This document shows positions 27,158-36,506 of a DNA stretch of 64,000 nucleotides, in pieces. Position numbers and translations under genes: made by a program. The notes beneath the pieces were generated by a model. It saw only the letters and a program-made list of their open reading frames with translations. It was not told the origin of the DNA and made no database searches. The stretch's first letter is position 1, and every line of letters begins with the position of its first letter. Where the stretch lies: NCBI RefSeq assembly GCF_016862675.1, contig NZ_BONK01000002.1:186001-250000 (forward strand). Reading direction: 5' to 3'. This stretch comes from Cellulomonas chitinilytica. GTDB lineage: Bacteria > Actinomycetota > Actinomycetes > Actinomycetales > Cellulomonadaceae.

Positions 27158-30060
27158 GCCGGCACCACGTTGACGAGCTTGGGGGCCCGCACGATCACGG
27201 TGCGCACGTCGCGCCCGTCGAGCGCCCGCTGGACACCCGCGTCGGCCAGCGCCAGCGCGCGCAGGTCGTCGTCGGAGACGTCGGGGGCGACCTCGACGCG
27301 ACCTCGCACCTTGCCCTGCACCTGCAGCACGCACGTGACCGTGTCCTCGACGAGGAACGCGGGGTCGGCGACCGGGTACGGCTCGTGGGCGAGCGACCGC
27401 TCGTGGCCGAGCCGCGCCCACAGCTCCTCGGCGATGTGCGGGGCGACCGGCGCGGTCATGAGGACCAGCGGCTCGATCGCGCCACGGGGGACCTCGGACA
27501 GCGTGGTGAGGTGGTTGTTGAGCACGATGAGCTTGGCGATGGCGGTGTTGATCCGCATCGCCTCCATGTCGACCGTCACGTCCGCGATGGTGCGGTGCAG
27601 CACGCGCAGGGTCTCGGCCGACACCTCGCCGTCGGTGACGGTGACCTCGCCCGTGCCCTCGTCGACCGCGTTGCGCCACAGCCGCTGCAGGAAGCGCTGC
27701 GACCCGACGACGGCCCGCGTCTCCCACGGGCGGGACAGGTCCAGCGGGCCCATCGACATCTCGTAGACGCGCAGGGTGTCGGCGCCGTACTCGGCGTACA
27801 TGTCGTCGGGCGTCACCATGTTCTTCAGGGACTTGCCCATCTTCCCGTACTCACGGTGCGCGGGCTGGCCCTGCCAGGAGAAGCCGGTCGACGACTCGTG
27901 GTCCTCCACGACCTCGTCGGCCGGGACGTAGACGCCCCGGTCGTCGGTGTAGGCGTACGCCTGGATGTAGCCCTGGTTGAAGAGCTTGTGGAACGGCTCC
28001 CTGCTGGCCACGTGACCCAGGTCGTGCAGCGCCTTGTGCCAGAAGCGTGCGTACAGCAGGTGCAGCACCGCGTGCTCGACGCCGCCGACGTACAGGTCGA
28101 CGCCGCCCACCGAGCCGGGCGCCTGGTGCCCGTGGCCCGAACCCATCCAGTAGCGCTCGAGCGCGGGGTCGACCAGGACGGCGTCGTTGGTGGGGTCCAG
28201 GTAGCGCAGGTAGTACCAGCACGAGCCGGCCCAGTTGGGCATCGTGTTCGTGTCGCGGCGGTAGACCTTCGGGCCGTCGCCGAGGTCGAGCGTGACGTTC
28301 ACCCAGTCCTCGTTGCGGCCCAGCGGGGGCTCGGGCGTCGAGTGCGCGTCGTCCGCGTCGAAGGTGCGCGGCGAGTAGTCGGGCACGTCCGGCAGGTTGA
28401 CCGGCAGGGCGGACTCCGGGACGGCCAGCGGCAGGTCGTTCTCGTCGTAGACGATCGGGAACGGCTCGCCCCAGTAGCGCTGCCGGCTGAACAGCCAGTC
28501 GCGCAGCCGGTAGGTGATGGTGCCCTCGCCGACGCCCCGGGCCTCGAGCCAGGCGATGATCGCGGCCTTCGCGTCCGCGACGGACAGCCCGTCGAGGCTG
28601 ATCTGGTCGTTCGACGAGTTGATCGTGGCCCCGTCGCCCGTGCGCGCACCGTCGGGGGTGCCCTCGGGGGCGTCGACCGTGTAGACGACCGGCAGCTCGA
28701 AGGCCTGCGCGAACGCGTAGTCCCGCTCGTCGCCTCCGGGGACGGCCATGATCGCGCCCGTGCCGTAGCCCATGAGGACGTAGTCGGCCGTGAACACGGG
28801 CAGCAGCTCGCCGTTGACGGGGTTCGCGGCCAGGTGGCCGGTGAAGACGCCCGTCTTGCGGCCCGCGTCGGCCTGCCGCTCCACGGCGGTCTTGGCGGCG
28901 GACTCCCGACGGTAGGCGGCGACCGCGTCGGCCGGCGTGCGGTGTCCGCCGGTCCAGGCGGCGTGCGTCCCGTCGGGCCACGCGGGCGGCACCTCGTCGA
29001 GCAGCGGGTGCTCGGGGGCGACCACCATGAACGTCGCCCCGAACAGCGTGTCCGGGCGGGTGGTGAACACCTCGACCTCGGCGCCGCCCTGGACGGCGAA
29101 CCGGACGCGGGCGCCCGACGAGCGACCGATCCAGTTCCGCTGCATCGCCTTGACCTTGTCCGGCCAGTCGATGAGCTCCAGGTCGTCGACGAGGCGGTCC
29201 GCGTACGCGGTGATCCGCATGTTCCACTGGCGCAGGTTGCGCTGGAACACCGGGAAGTTGCCGCGCTCCGAGCGGCCCTCGGACGTGACCTCCTCGTTCG
29301 CGAGGACCGTGCCCAGGCCGGGGCACCAGTTCACGGGCGTCTCGGAGACGTACGCGAGGCGCTGCGCGTCGACCACGCGGCGGCGGGCGACCTCGTCGAG
29401 CTCGGCCCACGTGCCCTCCGGCAGCGCACGCTCCCCCGACTCGTACGCCGCGACCAGCTCCGCGATGGGGCGGGCCTTCCCGCGGCCGCCGTCGGCGCGG
29501 ACCGCGTCCTCGTCGTACCAGGAGTCGAAGATCTGCAGGAAGATCCACTGCGTCCAGCGGACGTAGCCGGGGTCGATCGTCGCGAACGAGCGGCGCGGGT
29601 CGTGCGCCAGGCCCAGGCGACGCAGCTGGCGCTGCATGATGACGATGTTCGCCTCGGTCGTGGTGCGCGGGTGCTGGCCCGTCTGCACCGCGTACTGCTC
29701 GGCCGGCAGGCCGAACGCGTCGAAGCCGAGCGCGTGCAGCACGTTGTCGCCCTGCATGCGGCGGAACCGGGCGACGACGTCCGTCGCGATGTACCCGAGC
29801 GGGTGGCCGATGTGCAGGCCCGCGCCCGACGGGTACGGGAACATGTCCATCACGAAGAACGACCGCTGCGCGGGGTCCGCGTTCCGGCCGTCGCCGTCCG
29901 TGAGGTCGCCGACGGGGTTCGCGGCGAAGAACGTCCCGCGGTCCTGCCACTCGTCCTGCCAGCGGAGCTCGATGTCGCGGGCGAGGTCCGCCGTGTAGCG
30001 GAACGGCACGTCGTCCGTGGACGAGGAGGCGGCGGGGGCGGGGACGTGCTGCGCGGTCAC
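27154..30060 (-). CDS. leuS: Leucine--tRNA ligase
   Basis: Class I aminoacyl-tRNA synthetase charging tRNA-Leu. The 968-residue protein has HIGH at residues 83-86 ([12 protein letters not shown]), the CP1 editing domain (for example [15 protein letters not shown]), and the nucleotide loop KMGKSLKN, a Gly variant of KMSKS that is usual in actinobacteria. The C-terminal anticodon and tRNA-binding domains are complete (ends KLVNVVPA). The GTG at 30060 has a TAAACT box 6 bases upstream, so the mRNA is probably leaderless; no T-box or attenuator is seen. degV overlaps the stop. Confidence 0.97.
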   Translation of the reverse strand: MTAQHVPAPAASSSTDDVPFRYTADLARDIELRWQDEWQDRGTFFAANPVGDLTDGDGRNADPAQRSFFVMDMFPYPSGAGLHIGHPLGYIATDVVARFRRMQGDNVLHALGFDAFGLPAEQYAVQTGQHPRTTTEANIVIMQRQLRRLGLAHDPRRSFATIDPGYVRWTQWIFLQIFDSWYDEDAVRADGGRGKARPIAELVAAYESGERALPEGTWAELDEVARRRVVDAQRLAYVSETPVNWCPGLGTVLANEEVTSEGRSERGNFPVFQRNLRQWNMRITAYADRLVDDLELIDWPDKVKAMQRNWIGRSSGARVRFAVQGGAEVEVFTTRPDTLFGATFMVVAPEHPLLDEVPPAWPDGTHAAWTGGHRTPADAVAAYRRESAAKTAVERQADAGRKTGVFTGHLAANPVNGELLPVFTADYVLMGYGTGAIMAVPGGDERDYAFAQAFELPVVYTVDAPEGTPDGARTGDGATINSSNDQISLDGLSVADAKAAIIAWLEARGVGEGTITYRLRDWLFSRQRYWGEPFPIVYDENDLPLAVPESALPVNLPDVPDYSPRTFDADDAHSTPEPPLGRNEDWVNVTLDLGDGPKVYRRDTNTMPNWAGSCWYYLRYLDPTNDAVLVDPALERYWMGSGHGHQAPGSVGGVDLYVGGVEHAVLHLLYARFWHKALHDLGHVASREPFHKLFNQGYIQAYAYTDDRGVYVPADEVVEDHESSTGFSWQGQPAHREYGKMGKSLKNMVTPDDMYAEYGADTLRVYEMSMGPLDLSRPWETRAVVGSQRFLQRLWRNAVDEGTGEVTVTDGEVSAETLRVLHRTIADVTVDMEAMRINTAIAKLIVLNNHLTTLSEVPRGAIEPLVLMTAPVAPHIAEELWARLGHERSLAHEPYPVADPAFLVEDTVTCVLQVQGKVRGRVEVAPDVSDDDLRALALADAGVQRALDGRDVRTVIVRAPKLVNVVPA

Positions 30061-30066
30061 CCGGCG

Positions 30067-30072
30067 AGTTTA
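30067..30072 (-). promoter_or_regulatory. -10 box of leuS (leaderless)
   Basis: TAAACT on the minus strand, 6 bases before GTG 30060. Confidence 0.55.
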
Positions 30073-30143
30073 CCGGCCGGACCGGGGCGGACGGCCACGT
30101 CGATCTTCCGGCGGACGTGAGCGGGACCGGCGCCGGTCGGGCG

Positions 30144-31376
30144 TCAGCCGACCGGCACGGCCTCGGTCGCACGCTCGGCCGGGACGCCGTCGACCGGACC
30201 CGTCTCGCGGCGGGGAGCCGGCCCACGGCCGACGGTCAGCACGACGAGCAGGCCCGCGGCGGTGAGGCCGGCACCGACCCACGCCGGCGCGAGGTACCCC
30301 GCACCGGCCGCGATGACGACACCGCCGAGGAACGCGCCGGCGGCGTTGCCGAGGTTGAGCGCCGAGTGGCACAGCGCTGCCCCGAGCGAGGGGGCCGCCG
30401 GGGAGACGTCCATCAGCCGGGTCTGCAGGGACAGGCCGAGGACCTGGGACGCGACGCCGAGGAGCACGAGCGACAGGATCGCCGGCACCAGGTACGGCCC
30501 GACGAGCGCGATCGCGACCAGGACGACGATCGTGGCGACCATGCCGCCGATCACCGTGCCCAGCACGGACCGGTCCGCGAACCGTCCGCCGACGAGCGTG
30601 CCGACGGTCATGCCGACGCCGTACAGCGCGAGCACGACCGGGACCGCCCCGACCGACAGGCCCGTCACCTCCGTGAGCAGCGGCTTGACGTAGGAGTAGA
30701 CCGCGAACATGCCGCCGAAGCCGATCGCGCCGGCGCCGAACGCGATCCACAGCGGCCCGTTGCGCAGGGCGGCGAGCTCGGTGCGGACGGTGGCGCCCGG
30801 CAGCGGCGCGAGCGACGGCGTCCACGCCCAGAGGGCCACGAGGGTGGCGAGCCCGAGCGCACCGACGCCGACGAACGACCAGCGCCAGCCGACGGCGTGC
30901 CCGACGACCGCGGTGAGCGGCACGCCGACGGCGCACGCGACGGTCAGGCCGGCCATCATCGACGCGACCGCCCGGCCGCGGCGCTCGGCACCGACGACCG
31001 CGGTCCCCATGACGGCCCCGACGCCGAAGAAAGCGCCGTGCGGCAGGCCCGCCACGAAGCGGGCGACGACGAGCCAGCCGGCCGACGCGGCGAACGCGGA
31101 CAGCACGTTGCCGACGACGAACGCCACCATGAGCAGCAGGAGCAGCCGGCGACGGTCCAGCCGGGCACCGATCGCGGCGAGCGTGGGCGCGCCGACGACG
31201 ACGCCGAGCGCGTACGCGGTGATCGCGTTGCCGGCCGTGGGGATCGAGACGCCGAGGTCGGTGGCGATCTCGGGCAGCAGGCCCATGGTCGCGAACTCGG
31301 TGGTGCCGATGCAGAAGCCGCCGAGCGCGAGCGCGACGAGCGCGGCTCGGGCGCGGGCTGACGTGAGGACGACCAC
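30144..31376 (-). CDS. MFS transporter, DHA1 family (AraJ/sugar-efflux type)
   Basis: A 410-residue major facilitator with twelve hydrophobic helices. The first helix GGFCIGTTEFATMGLLPEIA is diagnostic of the DHA1 subgroup that includes AraJ, SotB and chloramphenicol exporters; the loop after helix 2 has GARLDRRRLLL. It is expected to export a small sugar, drug or metabolite by proton antiport (family knowledge); the actual substrate is unknown. The GTG start has GGAG 9 bases upstream. The promoter region contains a perfect palindrome (31391-31402) just downstream of a TTGACG box, suggesting local repression. No regulator gene is directly adjacent except DtxR upstream. Confidence 0.9.
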   Translation of the reverse strand: MVVLTSARARAALVALALGGFCIGTTEFATMGLLPEIATDLGVSIPTAGNAITAYALGVVVGAPTLAAIGARLDRRRLLLLLMVAFVVGNVLSAFAASAGWLVVARFVAGLPHGAFFGVGAVMGTAVVGAERRGRAVASMMAGLTVACAVGVPLTAVVGHAVGWRWSFVGVGALGLATLVALWAWTPSLAPLPGATVRTELAALRNGPLWIAFGAGAIGFGGMFAVYSYVKPLLTEVTGLSVGAVPVVLALYGVGMTVGTLVGGRFADRSVLGTVIGGMVATIVVLVAIALVGPYLVPAILSLVLLGVASQVLGLSLQTRLMDVSPAAPSLGAALCHSALNLGNAAGAFLGGVVIAAGAGYLAPAWVGAGLTAAGLLVVLTVGRGPAPRRETGPVDGVPAERATEAVPVG

Positions 31377-31390
31377 GGCGACACTCCGGA

Positions 31391-31402
31391 CGAATCGATT
31401 CG
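31391..31402. promoter_or_regulatory. 12-bp palindrome in the MFS promoter
   Basis: CGAATCGATTCG, perfect, followed by a further GAT. A TTGACG box (31430-31425, minus strand) lies upstream, so the palindrome covers the -10 and start region, a repressor position. Confidence 0.5.
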
Positions 31403-31451
31403 ATCAAACGGCGGAGAACGTCGTCGTCAACTCCGGTGGATGACCCCCAGC

Positions 31452-32144
31452 CTAGGCGACGTGCGCCGCGACGAGCCAGATCGCACGCGCCGCGACCTCG
31501 CCGAGCTCGACCGTGCCGTCCGTCTCGCCGACCCGCACGGACACCACCCCCGTGACGGCGCGCCGCTCCACCACCGTGACCGGCGCGTCCAGGACGAGGC
31601 CGACCGACTCGACGTACCGCAGCAGCTCAGGGTCGGCGTCCGAGATGCGCGCGACCGCCCACCGACCGGGCGCGGCGTCCCACAGGACGTGCGCCGCCGG
31701 CACGTCGAGCGAGCCGTCCGGACCGGGGATCGGGTCGCCGTGCGGGTCGCGACGCGGGTGACCGAGCTGGGCGTCGATGCGGTCGACGAACACGTCCGAC
31801 ACCGCGTGCTCGAGCACCTCGGCCTCGTCGTGCACCTCGTCCCAGCCGTAGCCGAGCACCTCCACGAGGAAGGTCTCGACGAGCCGGTGGCGACGCACCA
31901 TCGCGAGCGCGTGCCGCTCACCGGCGGCGGTGAGCTGGACGGCGCCGTACGGCTCGTGCGTCACGAACCCGTTGTCGGCGAGCCGCCGGACCGTCTCCGA
32001 CACCGTCGACGCCCCCACGCCGAGCCGGGCGGCGAGCAGCTTCGTCGTGACCGGCACGTCCGACCACTCCTGCGCCGACCAGATCACCTTGAGGTAGTCC
32101 TGCGTCACGGAGGTCAGGACGGGGCTGGTCGGCGGCACGCTCAC
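31452..32144 (-). CDS. DtxR/MntR family metal-dependent transcriptional regulator
   Basis: A 230-residue iron- or manganese-dependent repressor. Seen: N-terminal winged helix (VTQDYLKVIWSAQEW, LGVGASTVSETVRRLADNGF), the dimerization and metal-binding region (RHRLVETFLVEVLGYGWDEVHDEAEVLEHAVSD, with the HDEAExLEHxxS ligands of the family) and a C-terminal SH3-like FeoA domain (about 160-230). The GTG at 32144 is chosen because TACGCT ends 7 bases upstream (leaderless). DtxR versus MntR specificity cannot be fixed by eye; the Val/Ala-rich first site leans to manganese. Four 15-bp repeats lie just upstream. Confidence 0.92.
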   Translation of the reverse strand: MSVPPTSPVLTSVTQDYLKVIWSAQEWSDVPVTTKLLAARLGVGASTVSETVRRLADNGFVTHEPYGAVQLTAAGERHALAMVRRHRLVETFLVEVLGYGWDEVHDEAEVLEHAVSDVFVDRIDAQLGHPRRDPHGDPIPGPDGSLDVPAAHVLWDAAPGRWAVARISDADPELLRYVESVGLVLDAPVTVVERRAVTGVVSVRVGETDGTVELGEVAARAIWLVAAHVA

Positions 32145-32151
32145 GGCGACA

Positions 32152-32157
32152 AGCGTA
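32152..32157 (-). promoter_or_regulatory. -10 box of the dtxR-type gene (leaderless)
   Basis: TACGCT on the minus strand, 7 bases before GTG 32144. Confidence 0.5.
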
Positions 32158-32172
32158 GGGCGAAGCCTCGTG

Positions 32173-32232
32173 GCGGCCCGCCCGTCAGCGGCCCGCCCGT
32201 CAGCGGCCCGCCCGTCAGCGACCCGCGGGTCA
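32173..32232. repeat. 15-bp tandem repeat, four copies
   Basis: Three perfect copies of GCGGCCCGCCCGTCA (32173-32217) and a diverged fourth (GCGACCCGCGGGTCA) that contains the stop codon of the lectin-peptidase gene. The array sits between that stop and the dtxR-type promoter. Confidence 0.9.
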
Positions 32233-33798
32233 CCAGCCGTCGACGCTCCAGTGCCACGCCTCGCTCGGCAGGTTCCGCAGCCCGGCCTCGGGAGCGTGCT
32301 GCGTGAGCCACGCGAACGCCGCGGACCCCGGGCGCACGACGGCGCCGTCCACGGTGAAGTCGAGCGCGAGGCCCCGCTCGTGCCGCGACGTCCCCGGCGG
32401 TGCCGTCGGGGGGCTGCACACGACGCTCGCCCCGTCGGCGGTCGTCGAGCAGTTGGCCGCCCGCAGCGCGATCTGCTGCTCGGCGCTGCGCCAGCCCCAC
32501 GCGTGCAGGTCGACGCCCTCGGCGCGAGCCTGCTCGAGGAGCGTGTCGACGGCGTCCGCGAGGCACGGGTGCACCCGGACGCCGGTCGCGGTGACGACGG
32601 TCTGCTCGAGCGGGATGGGTGCGTCGACGGCGGCGCAGTCCGTCTCGGCCAGGGCGGGTGCGGTGAGCTCGACGGGCACGTCGACGCGCCAGAGCTCCTG
32701 GCCGGTGCCCGCGAGCAGGAGCATCGACCCGTCCTCGAGACGCAGGCCGACACCGGGGCCCGCCGTCTCGGTGCCGGTGGCCCACATCGGCGTCCCGTCG
32801 GCGGTGACGAGCACGACGTTGCCGTCGGCCTGGACGACGAGCCGGGCGCCGTCGCCGGGCGGCGTCGTCAGCGGTGCGGTCCACAGCAGGTGCCCGTCGT
32901 ACTCGAGCGCGAGCCGGTCCGCCGTCAGCCGCAGACGCAGGTGGCCGTCGGGCGACCCGAGGTCCTGGCCGACGTCGAGCGCGGCTCCGTCCGTCAGGGT
33001 CGCGGGTCCGATCGCGGTGCCGCTGCGCCACAGCGGTGCACCCGCGGCGTCGAACAGCACGAGGTCGCCGTCGTCCTGCAGCACCAGCGACGCGCCCTCG
33101 TGCCCGGCGGTCCGTGTCCGCCACTCGCGGCGTCCGTCGGGGTCGACGACGACGAGGTTGCCGTCCGTGCCGAGCTCGAGGACGGACCCGGGCTCGTGCG
33201 TGCCGGCCGACCAGCGCGACGTGCCGTCGGGCCCCAGCAGGGTGACGTCACCGTCGTCGAGGACCAGCAGGGTCTGCCGCCCGTCGGGCGACGAGAGCGA
33301 CTGCCCGGGCGCGAGCGTCCCGCCCGCGGGCAGGATCGACGGCCGCACGGTCGTGCCGGAGTCCCAGCGCACCTCGTCCGCGGCGTCGAGGACGACGAGG
33401 TCGCCGTCGTCCTGGAGCACGAGCCGGGCGCCCGGGCGGTCGGCGGTCTCGGTGCGCCACGCCACCGACCCGTCGGGCGCGACCAGCACGACGTCGCCGT
33501 CGGGCCCGACCGACAGGCTCGCCCCCTCGACGGCCGTGCCGCTCGTCCAGCGCAGGTTCCCGTCCGCACCGAACAGTGCGAGTGACCCGTCGGTCTGGAG
33601 CACGAGCGCCTGCGAGCCGTCGGCGGAGACGAGCGCCTGGCCGGCGGTCAGCTGCTCGCCCGGCCGGAGCGTGTCCTCCCCCGTCGCCGCGCGGGCAGGG
33701 CCGGCGAGCACCACGGTCAGGCCGGCGACCGCGAGCACGACGAGCCCGAGAGGCCGTCCTCGACCCCCGTGGGTCCCTCGTCGTCGTGCCCTGGCCAC
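32230..33798 (-). CDS. Secreted bulb-type lectin repeat protein with C-terminal VanY-like M15 peptidase
   Basis: A 522-residue secreted protein. Residues 1-38 are a signal peptide (basic start, LGLVVLAVAGLTVVLAG, cleavage after ARA). Residues about 45-375 hold three bulb-type (mannose-binding B-lectin) domains with repeated sugar-site motifs such as QDDGDLVVLD, LGTDGNLVVVD and VQADGNVVLV. Residues about 390-522 are a D-Ala-D-Ala carboxypeptidase of family M15B: SRHERGLALDF gives zinc ligands His473 and Asp480, and EAWHW gives Glu513 and His516. It should bind glycans and cut peptidoglycan stem peptides, either its own or a competitor's. A CRP-like site lies upstream. GTG start with AGGGGG upstream. 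Confidence 0.88.
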   Translation of the reverse strand: MARARRRGTHGGRGRPLGLVVLAVAGLTVVLAGPARAATGEDTLRPGEQLTAGQALVSADGSQALVLQTDGSLALFGADGNLRWTSGTAVEGASLSVGPDGDVVLVAPDGSVAWRTETADRPGARLVLQDDGDLVVLDAADEVRWDSGTTVRPSILPAGGTLAPGQSLSSPDGRQTLLVLDDGDVTLLGPDGTSRWSAGTHEPGSVLELGTDGNLVVVDPDGRREWRTRTAGHEGASLVLQDDGDLVLFDAAGAPLWRSGTAIGPATLTDGAALDVGQDLGSPDGHLRLRLTADRLALEYDGHLLWTAPLTTPPGDGARLVVQADGNVVLVTADGTPMWATGTETAGPGVGLRLEDGSMLLLAGTGQELWRVDVPVELTAPALAETDCAAVDAPIPLEQTVVTATGVRVHPCLADAVDTLLEQARAEGVDLHAWGWRSAEQQIALRAANCSTTADGASVVCSPPTAPPGTSRHERGLALDFTVDGAVVRPGSAAFAWLTQHAPEAGLRNLPSEAWHWSVDGW

Positions 33799-33873
33799 GT
33801 GCGTCCCCCTCGCGCGTCCGCGCGTTCGGCGCGACGGCGACGTCCGACGCTGGAGCGGCCCTCGCGCGCTCTC

Positions 33874-33895
33874 ACATTAGGTGACCTGCGTCACA
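33874..33895 (-). promoter_or_regulatory. Promoter of the lectin-peptidase gene with CRP/GlxR-like site
   Basis: TAATGT (33879-33874, minus strand) is a likely -10 box. Directly upstream, GGTGA-CCTGCG-TCACA (33880-33895) matches the CRP/GlxR consensus TGTGA-N6-TCACA at 9 of 10 positions. It overlaps the stop codon of the phosphoesterase gene. Confidence 0.5.
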
Positions 33896-35588
33896 CCGGA
33901 GAAGGGCTGACGCCGCTCGTGGGCAATCGTGGCCCTTTCGGGAAGACGTCCGGCCACTGCAGACGGGGACTGACGGACGCGCTCGTGTCCGGTCGCACCT
34001 GGACGATCTGGTAGTCGAGGAACCGGCGCTCCTGCGGGTCCCACCGCAGGACCGTCATCTCGGCGACCCCGTGCAACGGGCCGATCGTCGGCTCCCCCAA
34101 CGTCGCGCCGGCCGTGCTCGCGCTGACGTACCGGACGCCGCCGCCGACCTCCAGCGGGCCGATCCGCTGGTGCAGGTGGCCCGACATCTGCGCCGGGACG
34201 CACCCGCCGTCCAGCGCCGCCTGGCCCACCGACGGCGTGTGGATGAGCAGCAGGTCGACGCCGTCGTCGTCGTCGCACGCGACGTCCGCGAGCCGCTGGC
34301 CCTCGTCCTTCGCCGACTCCCGCCCCGCCGACGACGTCCCGCTGCCCACCCGCGTCTCGTTCGGGTCGCTGTCCCCCAGGATCCGCAGCCCGTCGACCTC
34401 GACGACCTCGCCGTCGAGCACCGTCGCGCCCGCCCGCGCGTACGTCGCACTCGTCTCGCTGGAGTCGTGGTTGCCCGGGGACGTGACGAGCTCCACGCCG
34501 TCGGGGACCGCCCGCGCGAACGTCGTCACGCAGTACTGCTCGACCGTCGTGCCGTTCATGGTGGTGTCCCCCGCGTCCAGCACCAGGTCCGCCCCGACCC
34601 GCTTCACGGTGTCCCGGACGAGCGGGGCCATGCCGACGTTGCAGTGCAGGTCCGAGACCAGCACGATCACGACCGGCTCCACCGGGTCGGGCGTCGCGCT
34701 CCTCGCGGGTGTCGGCGTCGCGGTCGGGTGGATCCCGGCCAGCTCCTGGTCCAGCGCCTCCCGGGCGTCCCACGCCTCACCCAGCGCGCGGCGCGACGTC
34801 GCGTAGAACTGCTCGTTCGCGCGGTAGGCCGACACCACCTGACCGCCGTACGTGTCGATCACCCCGCCGAGCCGCCCCGTGACCCGGGCCCCCTCCAACG
34901 GTGTGTCGTCGAACACCGCGGACGCCGGCACCGCGTCCGACGGGCGGTCCCGCTCACCGACGCTCGACGTGAGGACCGTCGCCCCCACGACCACCGCCAC
35001 ACCGCCCGCCGCGATCGCCCGGGCGTGCGGGGTCAGGACGGAGACGAGCTCCTCGCGCCGGACCGCCCCCAGCGCCAGCCGGCCGAGCCACCAGGCCGCG
35101 ACGAGGACCGCGAGCGCACCGACCGTCCGGCCCGCGACGTCGACGACGAGCTCCCGGGCGACGTCCTGGACCGTCGCCTGCGGCGCCGAGAACAGCTGCA
35201 GGTACCCCTGCAGGTCACCGTTGAGCGCCTGCAGCGTCGCCGGTCGGTCGAGCTGGGTGAACGACTCGGGGATCTCCTGGACCGTCACCCGCACCCCGAG
35301 CGTGAGCGGCAGCGGCGAGTCGATCTCGAGCGTGCCGAGGGGGCCCAGGTCCAGCGTGACCGTGGAGTCCGTCGTCACGTCGTAGCGCGCCTTGTGGGGG
35401 CCGAGGTTGCCGTCGACGGTCGCCGTGGTGATGCCGAACACCAGCGCGGCGAGCACGCCCAGGACCGCGACGACGACCCGCGGCCAACGGGGCGACCGGG
35501 AGGACGAGGGCGGCGGGGGCGACGGGGGCGACGGGGGCACGTCGGGCTCGTCGCCGGGAGTCGGCTCGGGGCTCGTCGGTCCGTCCAT
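33891..35588 (-). CDS. Membrane-anchored metallophosphoesterase
   Basis: A 565-residue protein. A Pro/Ser-rich cytoplasmic start (1-34) leads to a transmembrane helix (VVVAVLGVLAALVFGITTA, about 38-56) and a second hydrophobic pair near 155-215; the C-terminal half is a calcineurin-like phosphoesterase with all motifs: VSDLHCN, LDAGDTTMN, SPGNHDS, LLIHTPS and SGHLHQ. It probably hydrolyses phosphoesters on the outer face of the membrane; substrate unknown. ATG start. A weak TAGGCT box lies 9 bases upstream. The lectin-peptidase follows on the same strand after 92 bases. Confidence 0.9.
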   Translation of the reverse strand: MDGPTSPEPTPGDEPDVPPSPPSPPPPSSSRSPRWPRVVVAVLGVLAALVFGITTATVDGNLGPHKARYDVTTDSTVTLDLGPLGTLEIDSPLPLTLGVRVTVQEIPESFTQLDRPATLQALNGDLQGYLQLFSAPQATVQDVARELVVDVAGRTVGALAVLVAAWWLGRLALGAVRREELVSVLTPHARAIAAGGVAVVVGATVLTSSVGERDRPSDAVPASAVFDDTPLEGARVTGRLGGVIDTYGGQVVSAYRANEQFYATSRRALGEAWDAREALDQELAGIHPTATPTPARSATPDPVEPVVIVLVSDLHCNVGMAPLVRDTVKRVGADLVLDAGDTTMNGTTVEQYCVTTFARAVPDGVELVTSPGNHDSSETSATYARAGATVLDGEVVEVDGLRILGDSDPNETRVGSGTSSAGRESAKDEGQRLADVACDDDDGVDLLLIHTPSVGQAALDGGCVPAQMSGHLHQRIGPLEVGGGVRYVSASTAGATLGEPTIGPLHGVAEMTVLRWDPQERRFLDYQIVQVRPDTSASVSPRLQWPDVFPKGPRLPTSGVSPSPV

Positions 35589-35680
35589 GGGTCTTCGAGC
35601 CTAAGCGCGGCCGCGGGCCCGCTTCTCGCCGAGCGGCCCCCACGCCGGGCGAACCCGCGGGTGAAGGTGCCGGCGGCCGG

Positions 35681-36457
35681 TCAGGCGCGTGCGTCCCGCC
35701 ACGCCACCCACCGCTGCGCCAGCGACAGGTCGTAGTCCGGGCCGCTCAGGCCCACCGTGAACAGCGTGACGCCCGCGTCGAGCAGGTCGGCCGCGGCGAC
35801 CTCCGGCGGGGACGAGACCGCGGCGGACCGTTCGACGAGCGACGCCGTGTCCCGCCCGACCGCCGCGCCGTGCTCGTCGAGGATCGCGCTCTTGCGGCGG
35901 ATCGTGGCGGCGTCGCCGAACGCGTGCCACACGTCCGCGTGCTCGGCCACGACCCGCAGCGTCTTGCGCTCACCCCCGCCGCCGACCAGCACCGGGATGT
36001 CCCGCGTCGGCACCGGGTTCGACGCCGCCCACCGCGCCTTGATCCGCGGCAGGGCCGCCGCCAGCTCGGCGATGCGCGTGCCGGGCGTCCCGAACTCGTA
36101 GCCGAACTGGTCGTAGTCCTTCTCGAACCAGCCCGCGCCGATGCCCAGCACCAGCCGGCCCCCGCTGATGTGGTCGACCGTGCGGGCCATGTCCGCGAGG
36201 AGCTCGGGATTGCGGTACGAGTTGCACGTGACGAGCGCGCCGATCTCGACGCGGCTCGTCTGCTCCGCCCACGCGCCGAGCATCGTCCAGCACTCGAAGT
36301 GCTTGCCGTCCGGGCCACCGGTCAACGGGAAGAAGTGGTCCCAGTTGAAGACGACGTCGACGCCGAGGTCCTCGGAGCGGCGGACGGCGTCCCGGATCTG
36401 CGCGTAGTCCGCGTGCTGCGGCTGGAGCTGGACGCCGATGCGGACGGGAGGGGTCAT
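35681..36457 (-). CDS. LLM class F420-dependent oxidoreductase
   Basis: A 258-residue luciferase-fold protein of the short, actinobacterial type that uses coenzyme F420 (TIGR03560-like). Seen: RIGVQLQPQHADYAQIRDAV at the start, VDVVFNWDHFFPL (substrate pocket), LVTCNSYRNPELLADMARTV and HISGGRLVLGIGAGWFEKDY, which is the hallmark phosphate-binding region. F420 use is inferred from family resemblance. The ATG at 36457 follows a TAGGCT box by 7 bases (leaderless); a longer frame upstream is rejected. It is unrelated in position to the sulfur operon downstream, whose LLM enzymes are of the FMN type. Confidence 0.88.
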   Translation of the reverse strand: MTPPVRIGVQLQPQHADYAQIRDAVRRSEDLGVDVVFNWDHFFPLTGGPDGKHFECWTMLGAWAEQTSRVEIGALVTCNSYRNPELLADMARTVDHISGGRLVLGIGAGWFEKDYDQFGYEFGTPGTRIAELAAALPRIKARWAASNPVPTRDIPVLVGGGGERKTLRVVAEHADVWHAFGDAATIRRKSAILDEHGAAVGRDTASLVERSAAVSSPPEVAAADLLDAGVTLFTVGLSGPDYDLSLAQRWVAWRDARA

Positions 36458-36464
36458 GCGGTCG

Positions 36465-36470
36465 AGCCTA
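36465..36470 (-). promoter_or_regulatory. -10 box of the F420-oxidoreductase gene (leaderless)
   Basis: TAGGCT on the minus strand, 7 bases before ATG 36457. Confidence 0.5.
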
Positions 36471-36506
36471 GGCGCCGGGTCCCGTACGGGCAGGTCCGCC
36501 CGCACG

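Noticed and set aside
30061-30143. T-box or leader attenuator before leuS
   Set aside because: Only 83 bases separate leuS from the next gene, and a TANNNT box places the 5' end at the start codon, leaving no leader.
32173-32232. CRISPR-like array
   Set aside because: The 15-bp units are contiguous without spacers, and no cas gene is present. The same holds for the repeats at 8821, 24340, 25676 and 58690, which are coding low-complexity repeats.
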